Shown: positions 16,021 through 26,359 of the stretch, piece after piece | How the letters are laid out: every line of letters starts with the position of its first letter | Numbering within the stretch: the stretch's first letter is position 1 | DNA from: an uncultured Paracoccaceae bacterium | GTDB lineage: Bacteria; Pseudomonadota; Alphaproteobacteria; Rhodobacterales; Rhodobacteraceae | Assembly: GCA_943787785.1 (NCBI GenBank) | Contig: CALSNT010000003.1 | Span: forward strand, 62,001 to 126,000 | DNA length: 64,000 bases | Direction: 5' to 3' | Program-made: the position numbers and the translations under genes | The notes under the pieces: model-generated | What the model was told of the DNA's origin: nothing | What the model saw: only the letters and a program-made list of their open reading frames with translations | Database searches by the model: none

Positions 16021-17196
16021 CTATCCACCCAATCCCGCACGAATGACCGCACGGCGAACCGGCTCCAGATCATGAACAAATCTCAGTCCTTCGACCCGGA
16101 CACGCCGAACCCACCCGGCGCCAGACCGACAGACCCGATTGTACGCGTCAATTGCGGCCATGCGGGCGCAGATATCAAAGGATCGGGCGTGCTCGTAACT
16201 GGCCAGCATCTTGTCGCTGCCTAACGCGGTTGGGTCCGATGCTGCTAAATCAACCAATGCGGCGACATCCGCCAATGAGCTGTTCAGCCCCTGTGCTCCG
16301 ATAGGTGGCAAGACATGCGCCGCCTCGGCAATCAGGGCCACTCGCCGGGCGGTCAACCGCTTGGAGCGCTGGCTGATGACCGGGAAAATGGCGCGCTCAC
16401 CGTGCAAACGTAGATTTCCAAGCGCACTGGTTGAGCGCGCGGTCGCGGCGGCTGAAAATGCATCGGTTGGGCGTGCAGCAAGGTCCAATGCGCGCGGGTC
16501 GTCTTCCATCCAGACTACGGCAGAGGACGGGCGGCCATCGCGGTCGGGCAGCGGGACAAGGGTAAAGGCACCGCCGCTGGCGTAGATCTCGGTCGAGATA
16601 TCGCCATGGGGCACATCATGCGTGACCTCAAAAGCCAGCGCTTTTTGACCGTATCGCGTGGTCGTCACGTCAATCTCGCAAGCCTGCCTCACGGTCGAAG
16701 CATGGCCATCTGCTCCGATCACCAATCGCGCCTCGATCCGATCCTCGGAGCCCAGCGTCACGTGCGCGGAGGCGTCACGTGCCAGCAATCCGGTCAACTC
16801 GGTACCGAAGCGCAGGGTCGCGTTCGGGGCGGTTTCAAGGACCTGACACAACGCAGCGCGGGTGGCGTCATTTGGCAAGTTCCACCCGAACGGGCCGCTC
16901 CCTTCGGGAAGAAAATTTCGGCTGTCGACAGGGTGCGGCGGATCGCCTGCTGTGTCGATGATGCGGAGCTGTGCCAATGGCGTTGCCAAAGGGGCGAGTT
17001 GATCCCACAGCCCGATCCGGCCCAACAAATCGCGGGCCGGACGCAGATATGCGGTCGAGCGTGTATCCTTGCACGCACCCGTCGGGCGCGGGCCGGGGTC
17101 GATCAGGGTGACATCAAAGCCTTGCTGAGTTAGCGCCACTGCCGCAATCAGACCGGCCAACCCACCTCCGGCAATCAAGATATCGCAGCGATGCAT
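16021..17196 (-). CDS. UbiH/UbiF-type FAD-dependent hydroxylase
   Basis: A 391-residue class A flavoprotein monooxygenase of the ubiquinone-biosynthesis hydroxylase family. It has N-terminal dinucleotide motif ILIAGGGLAGLIAAVAL, DTRSTAYL, the middle motif LVIGADGHASTVRQ (D-G), and the C-terminal FAD motif. The last reads LIAEAAHVLPPIGAQGLNSSLAD, where the common G-D-A-A-H is A-E-A-A-H. Hydroxylation of the ubiquinone ring is the best guess, but which position cannot be read. The start at 17196 is 3 bases past the stop of the HAD gene, so they are cotranscribed. Confidence 0.88.
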   Translation of the reverse strand: MHRCDILIAGGGLAGLIAAVALTQQGFDVTLIDPGPRPTGACKDTRSTAYLRPARDLLGRIGLWDQLAPLATPLAQLRIIDTAGDPPHPVDSRNFLPEGSGPFGWNLPNDATRAALCQVLETAPNATLRFGTELTGLLARDASAHVTLGSEDRIEARLVIGADGHASTVRQACEIDVTTTRYGQKALAFEVTHDVPHGDISTEIYASGGAFTLVPLPDRDGRPSSAVVWMEDDPRALDLAARPTDAFSAAATARSTSALGNLRLHGERAIFPVISQRSKRLTARRVALIAEAAHVLPPIGAQGLNSSLADVAALVDLAASDPTALGSDKMLASYEHARSFDICARMAAIDAYNRVCRSGAGWVRRVRVEGLRFVHDLEPVRRAVIRAGLGG

Positions 17197-17199
17197 TGG

Positions 17200-17862
17200 C
17201 TAGACCACCGCGGTTGGGCTCGGCGTCACCCGCTCCAGAAAATCGGCCAGTTCTGTGGTCTGGTGGTGGATGTGGGCCTCGGGTTTTGCCGAACCCACAA
17301 GAACGCACTGCATCCCCAGCGCGTGTGGTACCGCCAAGTTGCGCGGGTCATCCTCGAACATCGCCGCCGTGGCTGGATCGGTGCCGTCGAGCCCGAATAT
17401 CGTGTGAAAGGCCGGTGCCTCTGGCTTCGGGACGAAGCCGGTTTCCTCGACCCCGTAAACCGCATCAAACGTCTCTCCAAGGCCGCGAGCGTTCAGGACA
17501 TTTTGCGCATATGCGACATCACCATTGGTGAAAACGATGCGTCTACCGGGCAGCGCGGAGATCCGGTCGGCCAGCTTTGGGTCGGGGGTGAGGGCGTCGA
17601 ACGAGATATCATGGACGTCGGCCAGATAGGGGCCGGGTTCGATCTGATGATGCGCCATCAGCCCGGCCAGTGTCGTGCCATGCTCGGCCCAATAGGTGGC
17701 GCGCAGGTGGTCGGCGCGGTCGCGATCCACGCCAAGCTCGCGCATGACATAGGCGATCATTTTCACTTCAATCTGATCGAACAGCGCGGCATCCGGCGGA
17801 TAGAGCGTGTTGTCCAGATCGAAGACCCAGTGGCGGACATGAGAAAAGGCGGCGGCAGGCAT
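17200..17862 (-). CDS. HAD-family pyrimidine 5'-nucleotidase-type hydrolase
   Basis: A 220-residue haloacid-dehalogenase-fold phosphatase. The nucleophile motif is VFDLDNTLYPPDA (D-x-D), motif II is VFTNGD, motif III Lys lies in GFVPKPEAPAF and motif IV in AAMFEDDPRNL. D-N-T-L-Y-P is typical of the Sdt1/pyrimidine 5'-nucleotidase subgroup, which dephosphorylates UMP/CMP or similar small phosphates. Starting at the ATG at 17860-17862 gives the domain directly; longer frames run antisense through the GntR gene. It is divergent from GntR. Confidence 0.88.
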   Translation of the reverse strand: MPAAAFSHVRHWVFDLDNTLYPPDAALFDQIEVKMIAYVMRELGVDRDRADHLRATYWAEHGTTLAGLMAHHQIEPGPYLADVHDISFDALTPDPKLADRISALPGRRIVFTNGDVAYAQNVLNARGLGETFDAVYGVEETGFVPKPEAPAFHTIFGLDGTDPATAAMFEDDPRNLAVPHALGMQCVLVGSAKPEAHIHHQTTELADFLERVTPSPTAVV

Positions 17863-17966
17863 GGCGCAGACGCTACGCTCGCACAGGTGCTGCGGCAAGA
17901 GCACGTCTTGCCGCGCCCCGGTCTTGCCGCCTAGGGTGGCCCTGAGACTGCAATGAAAGGCCCGAA

Positions 17967-18608
17967 ATGGCCCGAAATCCGACGCCCAAAGACGCCTATG
18001 ATCTGATCCTCGCCGCGATTGACAGTGGCGCCTTCCGCCCCGGCGACCGGCTGGTGGAAAGCGATCTGGCGGACAGGTTCCAGGTGTCGCGTACCCCGAT
18101 CCGCGAGGCGTTACAGCGGCTGGAAACCCAGAGCCTGCTGGTGCGCGACGGCCGCAGCCTGATCGTCGCCTCGCTTGATCACAACCAGATGGCCGAGCTT
18201 TACGCGGTACGCGCCGAGCTGGAGGCCCTGGCCGCCCGACTTGCCGCCCGCCACGCCACTGTTGAAGAAGTCCGCGTGCTGGAAGGTTTGGTCGAAGAAG
18301 ACCGCCAGTTGCTCGGCGACCCCGACGCATTGGCCCGCGCCAACCGACGATTTCATGAGCAGGTTCACCTGGCTTCGCACAACCGCTATCTGGTCCAGCA
18401 ACTGGACCTGGTGCATCGCTCGATGGCGCTGATGGCAACGACATCATTGGCGGTCGAAGGGCGCGGCGCGGTGGCGCTGGACGAACACTCAGCAATTGTC
18501 GCCGCGATCAAGGCGGGAGACGGCGATGCGGCAGATGCGGCGCTGAGGGCTCATATTTCATCTGCCTATGAGACACGGCTACGGCGCGTTGCGGGGGTTG
18601 TGCAGTAG
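17967..18608 (+). CDS. GntR-family transcriptional regulator (FCD/FadR type)
   Basis: A 213-residue regulator. A GntR winged helix covers residues 8-72 (PGDRLVESDLADRFQVSRTPIREALQRLE), and an FCD all-helical ligand domain covers 78-205 with metal-ligand-like residues (RFHEQVHLASHN, DEHSAIVAAI). FCD regulators usually repress sugar-acid or carboxylate catabolism until the metal-bound acid binds. No catabolic gene follows directly; the divergent HAD-ubiH pair or the HisD-like cluster 2 kb away are candidate targets. Confidence 0.93.
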   Translation: MARNPTPKDAYDLILAAIDSGAFRPGDRLVESDLADRFQVSRTPIREALQRLETQSLLVRDGRSLIVASLDHNQMAELYAVRAELEALAARLAARHATVEEVRVLEGLVEEDRQLLGDPDALARANRRFHEQVHLASHNRYLVQQLDLVHRSMALMATTSLAVEGRGAVALDEHSAIVAAIKAGDGDAADAALRAHISSAYETRLRRVAGVVQ

Positions 18609-18821
18609 GCACCTGGGTCTTGAGTTCTGGTGGCTTACCTTGAGGGGTCGGAAATTAGGTTCATGATCGCGCCCGTCAATCAACCGGAACACGCCCAAGG
18701 TCGGCGGCCTTCTTGCGTGCCGCATCAAATGGTCTGCTCAAATGAAACAGTCACTCGCAGACGCGGGCGACCGCTTCGTGACGAAAGTGTTTCATCAAGA
18801 ACGACTATGTCACCTTGAATT

Positions 18822-20771
18822 TCAGCCCCGGTTCATCCGATTTGCGATCAGATCATCCACCACTTCCGGCTCGGCAAGCGTCGAAGTATCCCCCAGCGCG
18901 TCGTAATCGTTCTCGGCAACCTTGCGCAGAATCCGGCGCATGATTTTGCCAGAGCGTGTCTTCGGAAGACCCGGTGCGAATTGGATAAGGTCCGGTTTGG
19001 CGATCGGACCGATGTCCTTGCGGACCCAGTCTGACAGTTCCTTGCGAAGTTCTTCGCTGGCCTCTTCACCACCCATCAATGTGACATAGGCATAGATGCC
19101 CTGGCCCTTGATATTATGTGGATAGCCGACCACGGCGGCCTCGGCGACCTTGTCATGAGCTACCAGCGAGGATTCGACTTCGGCCGTGCCCATGCGGTGG
19201 CCGGAGACATTTATCACGTCATCCACGCGACCCGTGATCCAGTAGTATCCGTCGGCATCGCGCCGGCAGCCGTCACCGGTGAAGTAGTAGCCTTTGTAGT
19301 CGTCGAAATAGGTTTTCATGAAGCGATCGTGGTCGCCGTAAACGGTCCGCATCTGGCCCGGCCAGCTATCGGCGATGCACAACACGCCCTCAGCTTCCGT
19401 CGTGGTGATTTCTTCGCCGGTGGTGGGCTCAAGTATTACCGGGCGGATGCCAAAGAACGGTTTGGTAGCCGAGCCTGGCTTGGTCGCCGTCGCACCGGGC
19501 AGGGGGGTAATCAGGTGGCCACCGGTTTCTGTCTGCCACCAGGTGTCGACGATCGGGCAGCGCCCTCCGCCAACGATCTCATGATACCAGTTCCAGGCTT
19601 CCGGGTTGATCGGCTCGCCCACGGTGCCGAGCAGTTTCAGAGATGACAAATCGGCTTTCGCAACCCACTCGTCCCCCTTGCCCATCAGCGCGCGGATGGC
19701 GGTGGGGGCAGTGTAGAACTGGTTCACCTTGTGCTTTTCGCAAACTTGCCAGAAGCGCGAGGCATCGGGGTAGGTCGGTACGCCCTCGAACATCAAGGTC
19801 GTCGCGCCGTTCGCAAGTGGGCCATAGACGATGTAGCTGTGACCGGTCACCCAGCCGACATCTGCCGTGCACCAGTAGATATCGCCGTCGTGGTAGTCGA
19901 ACGTGTATTCGTGGGTCATCGCCGCATAGACGAGATAGCCTCCGGATGTATGCACCACGCCTTTGGGCATGCCTGTCGAGCCGGACGTATAAAGAATGAA
20001 CAGCGGGTCTTCGGCGTTCATTTCGGCGGGCGGGCAGTCGGCTGGAACGTCGGCTGCCATCTCGTGCAACCAATGATCGCGCGAGGCGTCCCAGGCGACA
20101 TCGCCGCCGGTGCGCTGCACGACCAGCATCTTGGCGTCGGCCGTAACTTTCTTGAAGGCCTCGTCCGCGTTCGCCTTCAGCGGCGTATTGCGTCCGCCGC
20201 GCGGGGCTTCGTCTGCGGTAACCACGACGGCCGCGTCACAGCCGTTGATCCGTGCGGCCAGAGCGTCGGAAGAGAACCCACCGAACACGATGGAATGGAT
20301 TGCGCCGATCCGGGCACAGGCGAGCATGGCATAGGCCGCTTCCGGGATCATCGGCATGTAAAGGATCACGCGGTCGCCTTTGCCAACGCCCATCGCCTTG
20401 AGGACATTGGCGAATTTGCAGACTTCCGTGTGCAATTCGCGATAGGTGATGTGCTTGGCGTCTTCATCCGGACTGTCTGGTTCCCAGATGATCGCGGTCT
20501 GGTCACCGCGCGTTTCCAGATGTCGGTCAATGCAGTTGGCCGCAACGTTCAGCGTCCCGTCAGCGTACCAGTTGATCGCCACCTCTGCGGGGGCAAAACT
20601 GGTGTCTTTGACCTGTGAATAGGGCTTGATCCAGTCAAGCCGCTTGCCGTGTTCACCCCAGAAAGCTTCGGTATCTGTGACCGAGGCGGCATACATCTCG
20701 TCGTATTTCGAGGCGTCTATGTGGGCGGACCCGGCCAGAGCGGCGCTGGGCGGAAAAATAGCATCGGTCAT
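18822..20771 (-). CDS. acs: Acetyl-CoA synthetase (acetate--CoA ligase)
   Basis: A 649-residue AMP-forming acyl-CoA synthetase that activates acetate to acetyl-CoA through acetyl-AMP. Motifs seen: P-loop [11 protein letters not shown] (about 265), [16 protein letters not shown] (the Trp that limits the pocket to acetate), [21 protein letters not shown], and the C-terminal [12 protein letters not shown] whose Lys is the known acetylation switch site. The length matches Acs. It lies downstream of a Liv-type ABC operon on the same strand, 68 bases after livF, opposite a ScfR-type regulator, fitting control by short-chain acyl status. Confidence 0.97.
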   Translation of the reverse strand: MTDAIFPPSAALAGSAHIDASKYDEMYAASVTDTEAFWGEHGKRLDWIKPYSQVKDTSFAPAEVAINWYADGTLNVAANCIDRHLETRGDQTAIIWEPDSPDEDAKHITYRELHTEVCKFANVLKAMGVGKGDRVILYMPMIPEAAYAMLACARIGAIHSIVFGGFSSDALAARINGCDAAVVVTADEAPRGGRNTPLKANADEAFKKVTADAKMLVVQRTGGDVAWDASRDHWLHEMAADVPADCPPAEMNAEDPLFILYTSGSTGMPKGVVHTSGGYLVYAAMTHEYTFDYHDGDIYWCTADVGWVTGHSYIVYGPLANGATTLMFEGVPTYPDASRFWQVCEKHKVNQFYTAPTAIRALMGKGDEWVAKADLSSLKLLGTVGEPINPEAWNWYHEIVGGGRCPIVDTWWQTETGGHLITPLPGATATKPGSATKPFFGIRPVILEPTTGEEITTTEAEGVLCIADSWPGQMRTVYGDHDRFMKTYFDDYKGYYFTGDGCRRDADGYYWITGRVDDVINVSGHRMGTAEVESSLVAHDKVAEAAVVGYPHNIKGQGIYAYVTLMGGEEASEELRKELSDWVRKDIGPIAKPDLIQFAPGLPKTRSGKIMRRILRKVAENDYDALGDTSTLAEPEVVDDLIANRMNRG

Positions 20772-20839
20772 GTCATGTCCCTCATCTTTATTGGTCCGGC
20801 GCTGGTCGCACCGGTTCCCGAAGTCGCAATTTGCAGTCT

Positions 20840-21595
20840 TCAGATCGCCAGATATTCGGCGCGCAGTTTTTCGTCATCCAGCACTTCCTGGGCCGAACCG
20901 TCATAGACCACCGTGCCGGTGTCCAGAATGACGGCCCGGTCGGCCAGTTTCAGCGCGGCGACCGCGTTTTGTTCGACGATAACCGTGGTGATGCCCTGAT
21001 CGCGGATGATGTTCAGCGTCTTGGCGATTTCCTGCACGATCACAGGGGCAAGCCCTTCATAGGGTTCGTCCAGCAGCAACACTTTGATATCACGCGCCAG
21101 CGCGCGGGCGATGGCCAGCATCTGTTGTTCGCCGCCCGACAGGGTCACGCCTTCCTGCTTGCGACGCTCGCCGAGGCGCGGGAACAGATCATAGAGGCGA
21201 TCCAGCGACCAGCCGACGGGCGGCGCAATCTGCGCCAGTTTCAGGTTTTCCTCGACTGTCAGCCCGGCGATGATACGGCGGTCTTCGGGCACGAGACCAA
21301 TGCCGGCCTGGCTCGCCTCGAAGCTGCGCATCTTGTGCAGCGGCTGATGATCCAGCCAGACCTCACCACGCTTCAGCTCCGGGTCATCCATCCGCGCAAT
21401 CGCGCGCAGGGTCGAGGTCTTGCCCGCCCCATTACGGCCAAGCAGCGCCAGAATCTCGCCCTCATGGATGTTAAAGCTGACATCCTGAACGATGTAGCTT
21501 TCGCCGTAAAAGGCTTCCAGGTTCCAGATGCTCAGGTACGCTGGGGCAGTGGCGGCGTTGTTGGCGTTCTTGTCGAATGCAGCTTCGGCGTTCAT
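20840..21595 (-). CDS. livF: Branched-chain-type ABC transporter ATPase, LivF-like
   Basis: A 251-residue ABC ATPase: Walker [10 protein letters not shown], signature [15 protein letters not shown], Walker [11 protein letters not shown] and switch His in VIVEQNA form (E-Q-N, typical of LivF). A roughly 24-residue N-terminal extension ([20 protein letters not shown]) precedes the fold. It forms the ATPase dimer with LivG on the cytoplasmic face of LivHM. The operon order is substrate-binding protein, livH, livM, livG, livF, then acs. Confidence 0.93.
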   Translation of the reverse strand: MNAEAAFDKNANNAATAPAYLSIWNLEAFYGESYIVQDVSFNIHEGEILALLGRNGAGKTSTLRAIARMDDPELKRGEVWLDHQPLHKMRSFEASQAGIGLVPEDRRIIAGLTVEENLKLAQIAPPVGWSLDRLYDLFPRLGERRKQEGVTLSGGEQQMLAIARALARDIKVLLLDEPYEGLAPVIVQEIAKTLNIIRDQGITTVIVEQNAVAALKLADRAVILDTGTVVYDGSAQEVLDDEKLRAEYLAI

Positions 21596-21664
21596 TTCTT
21601 TGCCTCCGGGATCGAATTTTCGTCGAAAATTCTGAGGGATGTGGTTCTTCGTCGAGAAATCGTA

Positions 21665-22423
21665 TCAGACTTGGGCCTCGCCCAAATAGGCTTCGCGCAC
21701 CTTCGGGTGGCCCTTGATGTTCTCAGGCGTGTCCTCGACCAGCGGCGTGCCCTGAGCGAGAACGGTAATCCGCTCGGCCAATGAAAACACGACATGCATG
21801 TCGTGTTCGATGATCGCCATGGTGATATCGCGCTTGTCGCGAATCTCTTTGAGCAGATCGATGGTGTTGTTGGTGTCGGCGCGCGCCATGCCGGCGGTCG
21901 GCTCGTCTAGCAGCAATAGGCGCGGATCCTGCACCAGACACATCGCCATTTCCAACCGGCGCTTGTCACCGCGTGACAGGCTGGCCGCGTGCATGTCGTG
22001 CTTTTCGGCCATGCTGACGTCTTCCAACATTTGCATGGCTTTGGCTGCCAGCTCCTTTTCCGCGCCAACTGACTCAATCGCGTGCATCCGGAACGCCCCG
22101 TCGCGTTTGGCAAAGCAGGGGATCATGACATTTTCCAGCACGCTCAGATCTCCGAAGATTTCGGGTGTCTGAAACACGCGGGAAATGCCCATCTGGTTGA
22201 TCTCGTGGGGCTTGCGACCCAGCACCGATTGCCCGTCGAACATGACCGAGCCGGTGTCCGGAACAAGTTTGCCGACAAGGCAATTCAGTAGGGTCGATTT
22301 ACCAGCGCCATTTGGCCCAATGATCGCATGCACCGAGTTTTCGGCCACAGTGAGATTCACATCCCCAAGTGCCTGCAACCCGCCGAAGCGCTTGTTGACG
22401 CCTTTGACTTCAAGAATCGCCAT
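21665..22423 (-). CDS. livG: Branched-chain-type ABC transporter ATPase, LivG-like
   Basis: A 252-residue ABC ATPase with Walker A GPNGAGKST, signature LSRGDKRRLEMAM (Arg in place of the second Gly of LSGGQ, seen in this transporter branch), Walker B LLLDEPTAGM, and switch His IIEHDMHVV. LivG differs from LivF by the insert between Walker A and signature (RVFQTPEIFGDLSVLENVMIP). Its ATG is 12 bases after the livM stop. Confidence 0.93.
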   Translation of the reverse strand: MAILEVKGVNKRFGGLQALGDVNLTVAENSVHAIIGPNGAGKSTLLNCLVGKLVPDTGSVMFDGQSVLGRKPHEINQMGISRVFQTPEIFGDLSVLENVMIPCFAKRDGAFRMHAIESVGAEKELAAKAMQMLEDVSMAEKHDMHAASLSRGDKRRLEMAMCLVQDPRLLLLDEPTAGMARADTNNTIDLLKEIRDKRDITMAIIEHDMHVVFSLAERITVLAQGTPLVEDTPENIKGHPKVREAYLGEAQV

Positions 22424-22435
22424 GGTGCGTCCCTC

Positions 22436-23644
22436 CTATTCAGCAGGCTTGATGGCGCCGGGCTTCGGCTCGGCTTCGGATTTCTTGCGACCGAACAACC
22501 GTCCGATCCGCTGGCCACCTTCGACCAGACCGCCGGGCAAAAAGATCACGATCAGCATGAACAGCACACCTAGTGTCAGGTGCCAGCCTTTGCCGACGAA
22601 CGGGTGTATGATCGTCACCATGAAGTTTTCCATCCCGTCGGGCAGGAAGGCGAACCAGCTGTGCAGAACGTTGTCGTTGATCTTCGAGAAGATGTTCTCG
22701 AAATATTTGATGAAGCCTGCGCCGAGGATCGGGCCCAGCAAGGTTCCGGCACCACCCAGGATCGTCATCAAAACAACCGCGCCGCTTTCGGTCCAGAACA
22801 TCCTCTCGCCGCCGGCCAACGGGTCCATCGCTGCCAGAAGGCCGCCGGCCAGACCAGCATACATGCCTGAGATGACAAAGGCGGCCAGCGTGTAGGGTTT
22901 CGAATTGACGCCGGTATAGTTCATCCGTTGCTGGTTCGATTTGACCGACCGCAGCATCAGCCCGAAGGGAGAGCGGAAGATTCGGATCGTCATGTAGAAC
23001 ATAGCCATGAAGATCACGGCGCAGAAATAGAAGCCGAAGTTGAAGGTGAAAGACCAGCCCGCCATTTCCAGAATTCGGGACGCGCCCATTTCAAATCCGA
23101 AGAAATGCGTCGCCTCGATGCCGTTTTGGCCAAGCAGGATCTGCGGGTCGTTGGAATAGACCTGCAGGCCGGTCTCGCCATTCGTGATGGTGGTGCCAAC
23201 AAAGCGCCCCAACAGGTCAGAAAAGGCGATCCGATATGACATTTCGGCGAATGCGAGCGTCAGGATCGAGAAATAGATGCCGGAGCGTCTGAGCGATATA
23301 TACCCGATCAGCAGAGCAAACAGGCCCGAAACGATGATCGCAAGGACCAAACCTGGCAAAACGTTATAGCTCAGCAGCTTATACATCCAAACTGTCGCGT
23401 AGGACCCGACCCCAAGAAAGGCCGCATGTCCGAATGACAGATAGCCGGTCAGCCCGAACAGAATGTTGAAGCCCATGGCGAATATCCCGAAGATCACAAA
23501 GCGCTGCATCAGATCGGGATAGCCGGCATTGAACTGCGCCATTGCGCTGTTCTCGGGAAACGGGTTCAGGATGAAGGGAGCCAGTACCGTGAGCAACACC
23601 ACGGCGATGAACAGCGTGCCGTCTTTTTTTGTAAGTCCAAGCAT
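22436..23644 (-). CDS. livM: Branched-chain-type ABC transporter permease, LivM-like
   Basis: A 402-residue inner-membrane permease with roughly nine to ten hydrophobic segments and the LivM-type motifs [19 protein letters not shown] and [15 protein letters not shown]. The C-terminal tail ([12 protein letters not shown]) is charged and cytoplasmic. Longer than E. coli-type cores because of an internal insert around residues 170-215. It pairs with LivH; the two genes are 3 bases apart. Confidence 0.92.
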   Translation of the reverse strand: MLGLTKKDGTLFIAVVLLTVLAPFILNPFPENSAMAQFNAGYPDLMQRFVIFGIFAMGFNILFGLTGYLSFGHAAFLGVGSYATVWMYKLLSYNVLPGLVLAIIVSGLFALLIGYISLRRSGIYFSILTLAFAEMSYRIAFSDLLGRFVGTTITNGETGLQVYSNDPQILLGQNGIEATHFFGFEMGASRILEMAGWSFTFNFGFYFCAVIFMAMFYMTIRIFRSPFGLMLRSVKSNQQRMNYTGVNSKPYTLAAFVISGMYAGLAGGLLAAMDPLAGGERMFWTESGAVVLMTILGGAGTLLGPILGAGFIKYFENIFSKINDNVLHSWFAFLPDGMENFMVTIIHPFVGKGWHLTLGVLFMLIVIFLPGGLVEGGQRIGRLFGRKKSEAEPKPGAIKPAE

Positions 23645-23647
23645 GTC

Positions 23648-24679
23648 CTATTCCTCCATCACGCCTTTGCGGCCCAGCAGCCCGCGTGGACGGGTCAACA
23701 GCACGACGATCGCGATAAGATAGATGATGATCTGGTCGATCCCCGGCACGAACGCTTTGATCTGGTTCATCGAGGCAAAGCTCTGCAAAATCCCCAGAAG
23801 GAAGCCTGCGGCCACGGCACCGGGCAGCGATCCCATACCCCCGACGACAACCACGACGAAGCTGAGTACCAGGAAGTCCATTCCCATGTGGTAGTTCGGC
23901 GCCAGAATTGGCCCGTACATGACGCCTGCCAATCCTGCCACAATCGCAGCGATGCCAAACATGGCTGTAAATCGCTTGTCGATGTCTATGCCCAGTAGCC
24001 CGACGGTTTCACGGTCGGCCATACCGGCACGTACCACCATTCCGAAGGTTGTGAATTGCAGGAACCCAAAAACCGCGCAGATGATGACGATGGCAAAGAT
24101 GAAGTACACCAGCCGCCAGATCGGATAGATCACCACGTTCGGGTCCATGCCCAAGAGCACGCCAAAATCGAAAGATCCAACCAAAGCCTCCGGTGCGGGC
24201 GTCTGGATCGGGTTGGCACCGAAATAATATTTGATGATCTCCTGCAGCACGATGGCCAGCCCGAACGTCACCAGAATCTGGTCCGCATGGGGCCGCTTGT
24301 AGAAGTGCTTGACCAGACCACGCTCCATCGCCACTCCGACGAACAGCATGACGGGCACGGCAATAATCAAGGCCAGTGGCACCGACCAGTCGATGATCGA
24401 TTGCCCCACCTCAGGACCGAACCAGGTTTCGACATAGGGCGTCTTCACTTTCAGTGGATTGCCCAGAAAATCGGTTTTTGTCTCGTCGATGATTTCGGTG
24501 CTTAGCGTCAGAATACGTTGCAGCGTGACGGCGCAGAATGCGCCAATCATGAACAGCGCGCCGTGGGCAAAGTTGACCACGCCCAGCGTCCCAAAGATCA
24601 GTGTCAGGCCAAGGGCGATCAGCGCATATGCCGAGCCCTTGTCGAGTCCGTTCAGAATTTGAAGGAAGATCGCGTCCAT
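23648..24679 (-). CDS. livH: Branched-chain-type ABC transporter permease, LivH-like
   Basis: A 343-residue permease with LivH hallmarks: LNGLDKGSAYALIALGLTLIFGTLGVVNFAHGALFMIGAF at the N-terminus and GGMGSLPGAVAAGFLLGILQS near the C-terminus (quoted in part). The start at 24677-24679 begins MDAIFLQIL right before the first helix; the longer frame would add a non-conserved leader. A periplasmic insert (about 55-85, DETKTDFLGNPLKVKTPY) is longer than in amino-acid transporters and may suit a different binding-protein partner. Confidence 0.92.
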   Translation of the reverse strand: MDAIFLQILNGLDKGSAYALIALGLTLIFGTLGVVNFAHGALFMIGAFCAVTLQRILTLSTEIIDETKTDFLGNPLKVKTPYVETWFGPEVGQSIIDWSVPLALIIAVPVMLFVGVAMERGLVKHFYKRPHADQILVTFGLAIVLQEIIKYYFGANPIQTPAPEALVGSFDFGVLLGMDPNVVIYPIWRLVYFIFAIVIICAVFGFLQFTTFGMVVRAGMADRETVGLLGIDIDKRFTAMFGIAAIVAGLAGVMYGPILAPNYHMGMDFLVLSFVVVVVGGMGSLPGAVAAGFLLGILQSFASMNQIKAFVPGIDQIIIYLIAIVVLLTRPRGLLGRKGVMEE

Positions 24680-24738
24680 GTTTCCAATTCCACTAAGGTC
24701 GGTTTGGGGCCGTGCATAGCACAACGGGGATCAAAGGT

Positions 24739-24762
24739 GTCGACTGCCCGAAGGCAGCCGAC
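24739..24762 (-). terminator. Stem-loop between the binding-protein gene and livH
   Basis: The arms GTCGACTGCC and GGCAGCCGAC pair with one mismatch around a CGAA loop, 15 bases past the binding-protein stop. No T run follows on the minus strand. Such intercistronic hairpins often stabilise the binding-protein message and damp expression of the permease genes. It is a processing or partial-termination element rather than a full terminator. Confidence 0.5.
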
Positions 24763-24777
24763 TTATTCTTGAACTGA

Positions 24778-26142
24778 TCAGGCGCCGTTGTTGCAGGACC
24801 CCAGCGAGGCCTCGGCGCCACCGAACATTGCGTGATCGGGTGCGTATGTGACCTGCTCGACCGGCGTAACCTCGACGATTTCCAGAGTGTCGTACTCGGT
24901 CGTCGGGTTCTCCGCGCCGCGCACAACCAGCACGTCTTTGAAGCACTGGTGATCTTCGGCACGATACAGCGTCGGGCCGTTGCCCATGCCGTCGAACTCG
25001 AACCCTTCCAGGGCTTCCGCGACAGCACAAGGTGCAAACGAACCGGCACGTGTAACGGCATCTGCATAGAGCAGGGTCTGCACATAGCAGGTGTGCGCCG
25101 AACCCGATGGTGGACGGCCGTATTTTTCACCAAAGGATTTGGTGAAGGCTGCAGTACCCTCATCAGGCAACTGCCAGTTCCAGTTCATCGAACCAAGGAT
25201 GCCCTTGATGTTCGCACCCGCACCAGCTGCCATCAGCTCAGAATAAAGCGGAACAACGATCTGGAAGTCCTTGCCGTTGGCCTGCGCGTCGCGAAGACCA
25301 AACTGAACCGCCTGCGTCAGCGAGTTCACCATGTCGCCACCGTAGTGGTTCAAGACCAACACGTCTGCGCCGGACTGCAGAACCGGCGTGATGTAGGACG
25401 AGAAGTCGCCAGCGCCGACTGGGGTCAGAACCTTGTTGGCGGTCTCCCAACCAATGGCTTCGGTGGAACCGATCATCGATTCTTCCTGGGTCCAGCCCCA
25501 AGTGTAGTCCGCCGTCAGGTGATACGCGCGACGATCTTTGCCCAGCTCTTTTTCCAGGATCGGACCAAGGGCCGCGCCGGACATATAGCCGTTGAAGAAG
25601 TGGCGGAAACCGTTGGCCTTGCGGTCTTTACCGGTCGTGTCGTTGGAGTGGGTCAGACCCGCCATGAAGATAATACCGGCTTCCTGGCACAAGCCTTGTA
25701 CAGCGATGGCAACGCCCGAGGACGAACCGCCATTAATCATGGTCACACCGTCTTTTTCGATCATCGAGCGGGCCGAGGCGCGCGCAACGTCCGATTTCGT
25801 CGCCGTGTCGCCGGTAACAAACTCGACCTTCTTGCCGAGAATACCGGTTCCGTCGAGGTTCTTTTCGGAGAAGGTGTCCAGCATGCCGCCGTCGCCTTCG
25901 CCATTCAGGTGCTCGACAGCCAGTTCCTGTGCGCGAAGCTCATCAAGACCTTCTTCAGCGTAGGGGCCTGTTTGCGGCACGTTGAAGCCGATTGTAACGG
26001 TGCTGCCGGTGGGGGCGTTGGTAAAGCCGGTGTGGCTGGCCGCCCATGACGCGCCGGTGAACAGCGTCGGCGCGGACAGCGCCAGACCTGCACCAGCACC
26101 GGTCTTGAGCAGACCGCGACGGGTAAGTTTCGAGTTGGACAT
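24778..26142 (-). CDS. ABC transporter substrate-binding protein (Liv/AmiC type), Tat-exported
   Basis: A 454-residue periplasmic binding protein (type I fold, LivJ/AmiC/UrtA superfamily). The start at 26140-26142 follows GGAGG and gives a twin-arginine signal, SKLTRRGLLKTG, with hydrophobic core and AWAASH-type cleavage. Fold motifs include VTIGFNVPQTGPYAEEG, VEFVTGDTATKS, NGGSSSGVAIAVQGLCQEAG and HLTADYTWGWTQEE. Tat export suggests folding before transport. The ligand is not readable; the acs gene in the same run suggests a short-chain acid, amide or other precursor of acetate (inference). Confidence 0.9.
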   Translation of the reverse strand: MSNSKLTRRGLLKTGAGAGLALSAPTLFTGASWAASHTGFTNAPTGSTVTIGFNVPQTGPYAEEGLDELRAQELAVEHLNGEGDGGMLDTFSEKNLDGTGILGKKVEFVTGDTATKSDVARASARSMIEKDGVTMINGGSSSGVAIAVQGLCQEAGIIFMAGLTHSNDTTGKDRKANGFRHFFNGYMSGAALGPILEKELGKDRRAYHLTADYTWGWTQEESMIGSTEAIGWETANKVLTPVGAGDFSSYITPVLQSGADVLVLNHYGGDMVNSLTQAVQFGLRDAQANGKDFQIVVPLYSELMAAGAGANIKGILGSMNWNWQLPDEGTAAFTKSFGEKYGRPPSGSAHTCYVQTLLYADAVTRAGSFAPCAVAEALEGFEFDGMGNGPTLYRAEDHQCFKDVLVVRGAENPTTEYDTLEIVEVTPVEQVTYAPDHAMFGGAEASLGSCNNGA

Positions 26143-26269
26143 GTGGTTCCTCCCTTGGATCCTTGCTTTCGGGGTCGCGCTTGTGACGCAACCGCGCCCT
26201 TTACAATGGGCTGCCCTATTATCAGGTCCAATTGGAAAACCGAGCAACAAGTCCTTTCGTTTACTGTCA

Positions 26270-26283
26270 TATTTTGTAAAATA
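26270..26283. promoter_or_regulatory. Candidate ScfR-type operator in the divergent liv/acs - XRE promoter region
   Basis: A perfect palindrome TATTTT-GT-AAAATA lies in the 217-base AT-rich gap between the binding-protein gene and the XRE regulator. It contains TTTGTAAA, close to the TTTGCAAA-like sites I recall for RamB/ScfR-family regulators. ACTGTC and GACAGT also flank it as a wider inverted repeat (about 26263-26292). It is placed to control both directions. Confidence 0.5.
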
Positions 26284-26359
26284 ATCGACAGTGCGAGCGC
26301 AGAAACTGTAAATTTATTATCTCGCAATTGCAGAAACCGTTGCGGCAAAGGGGGTTAGG

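Noticed and set aside
18630-18818. A 62-codon frame after the GntR gene
   Set aside because: No ribosome site, no motif and odd composition; more likely non-coding sequence ahead of the acs end.
24832-26049. A 405-codon plus-strand frame through the binding-protein gene
   Set aside because: It is antisense to a clear Tat-signal binding protein, has no family motif, and its composition is that of a mirrored high-GC gene.
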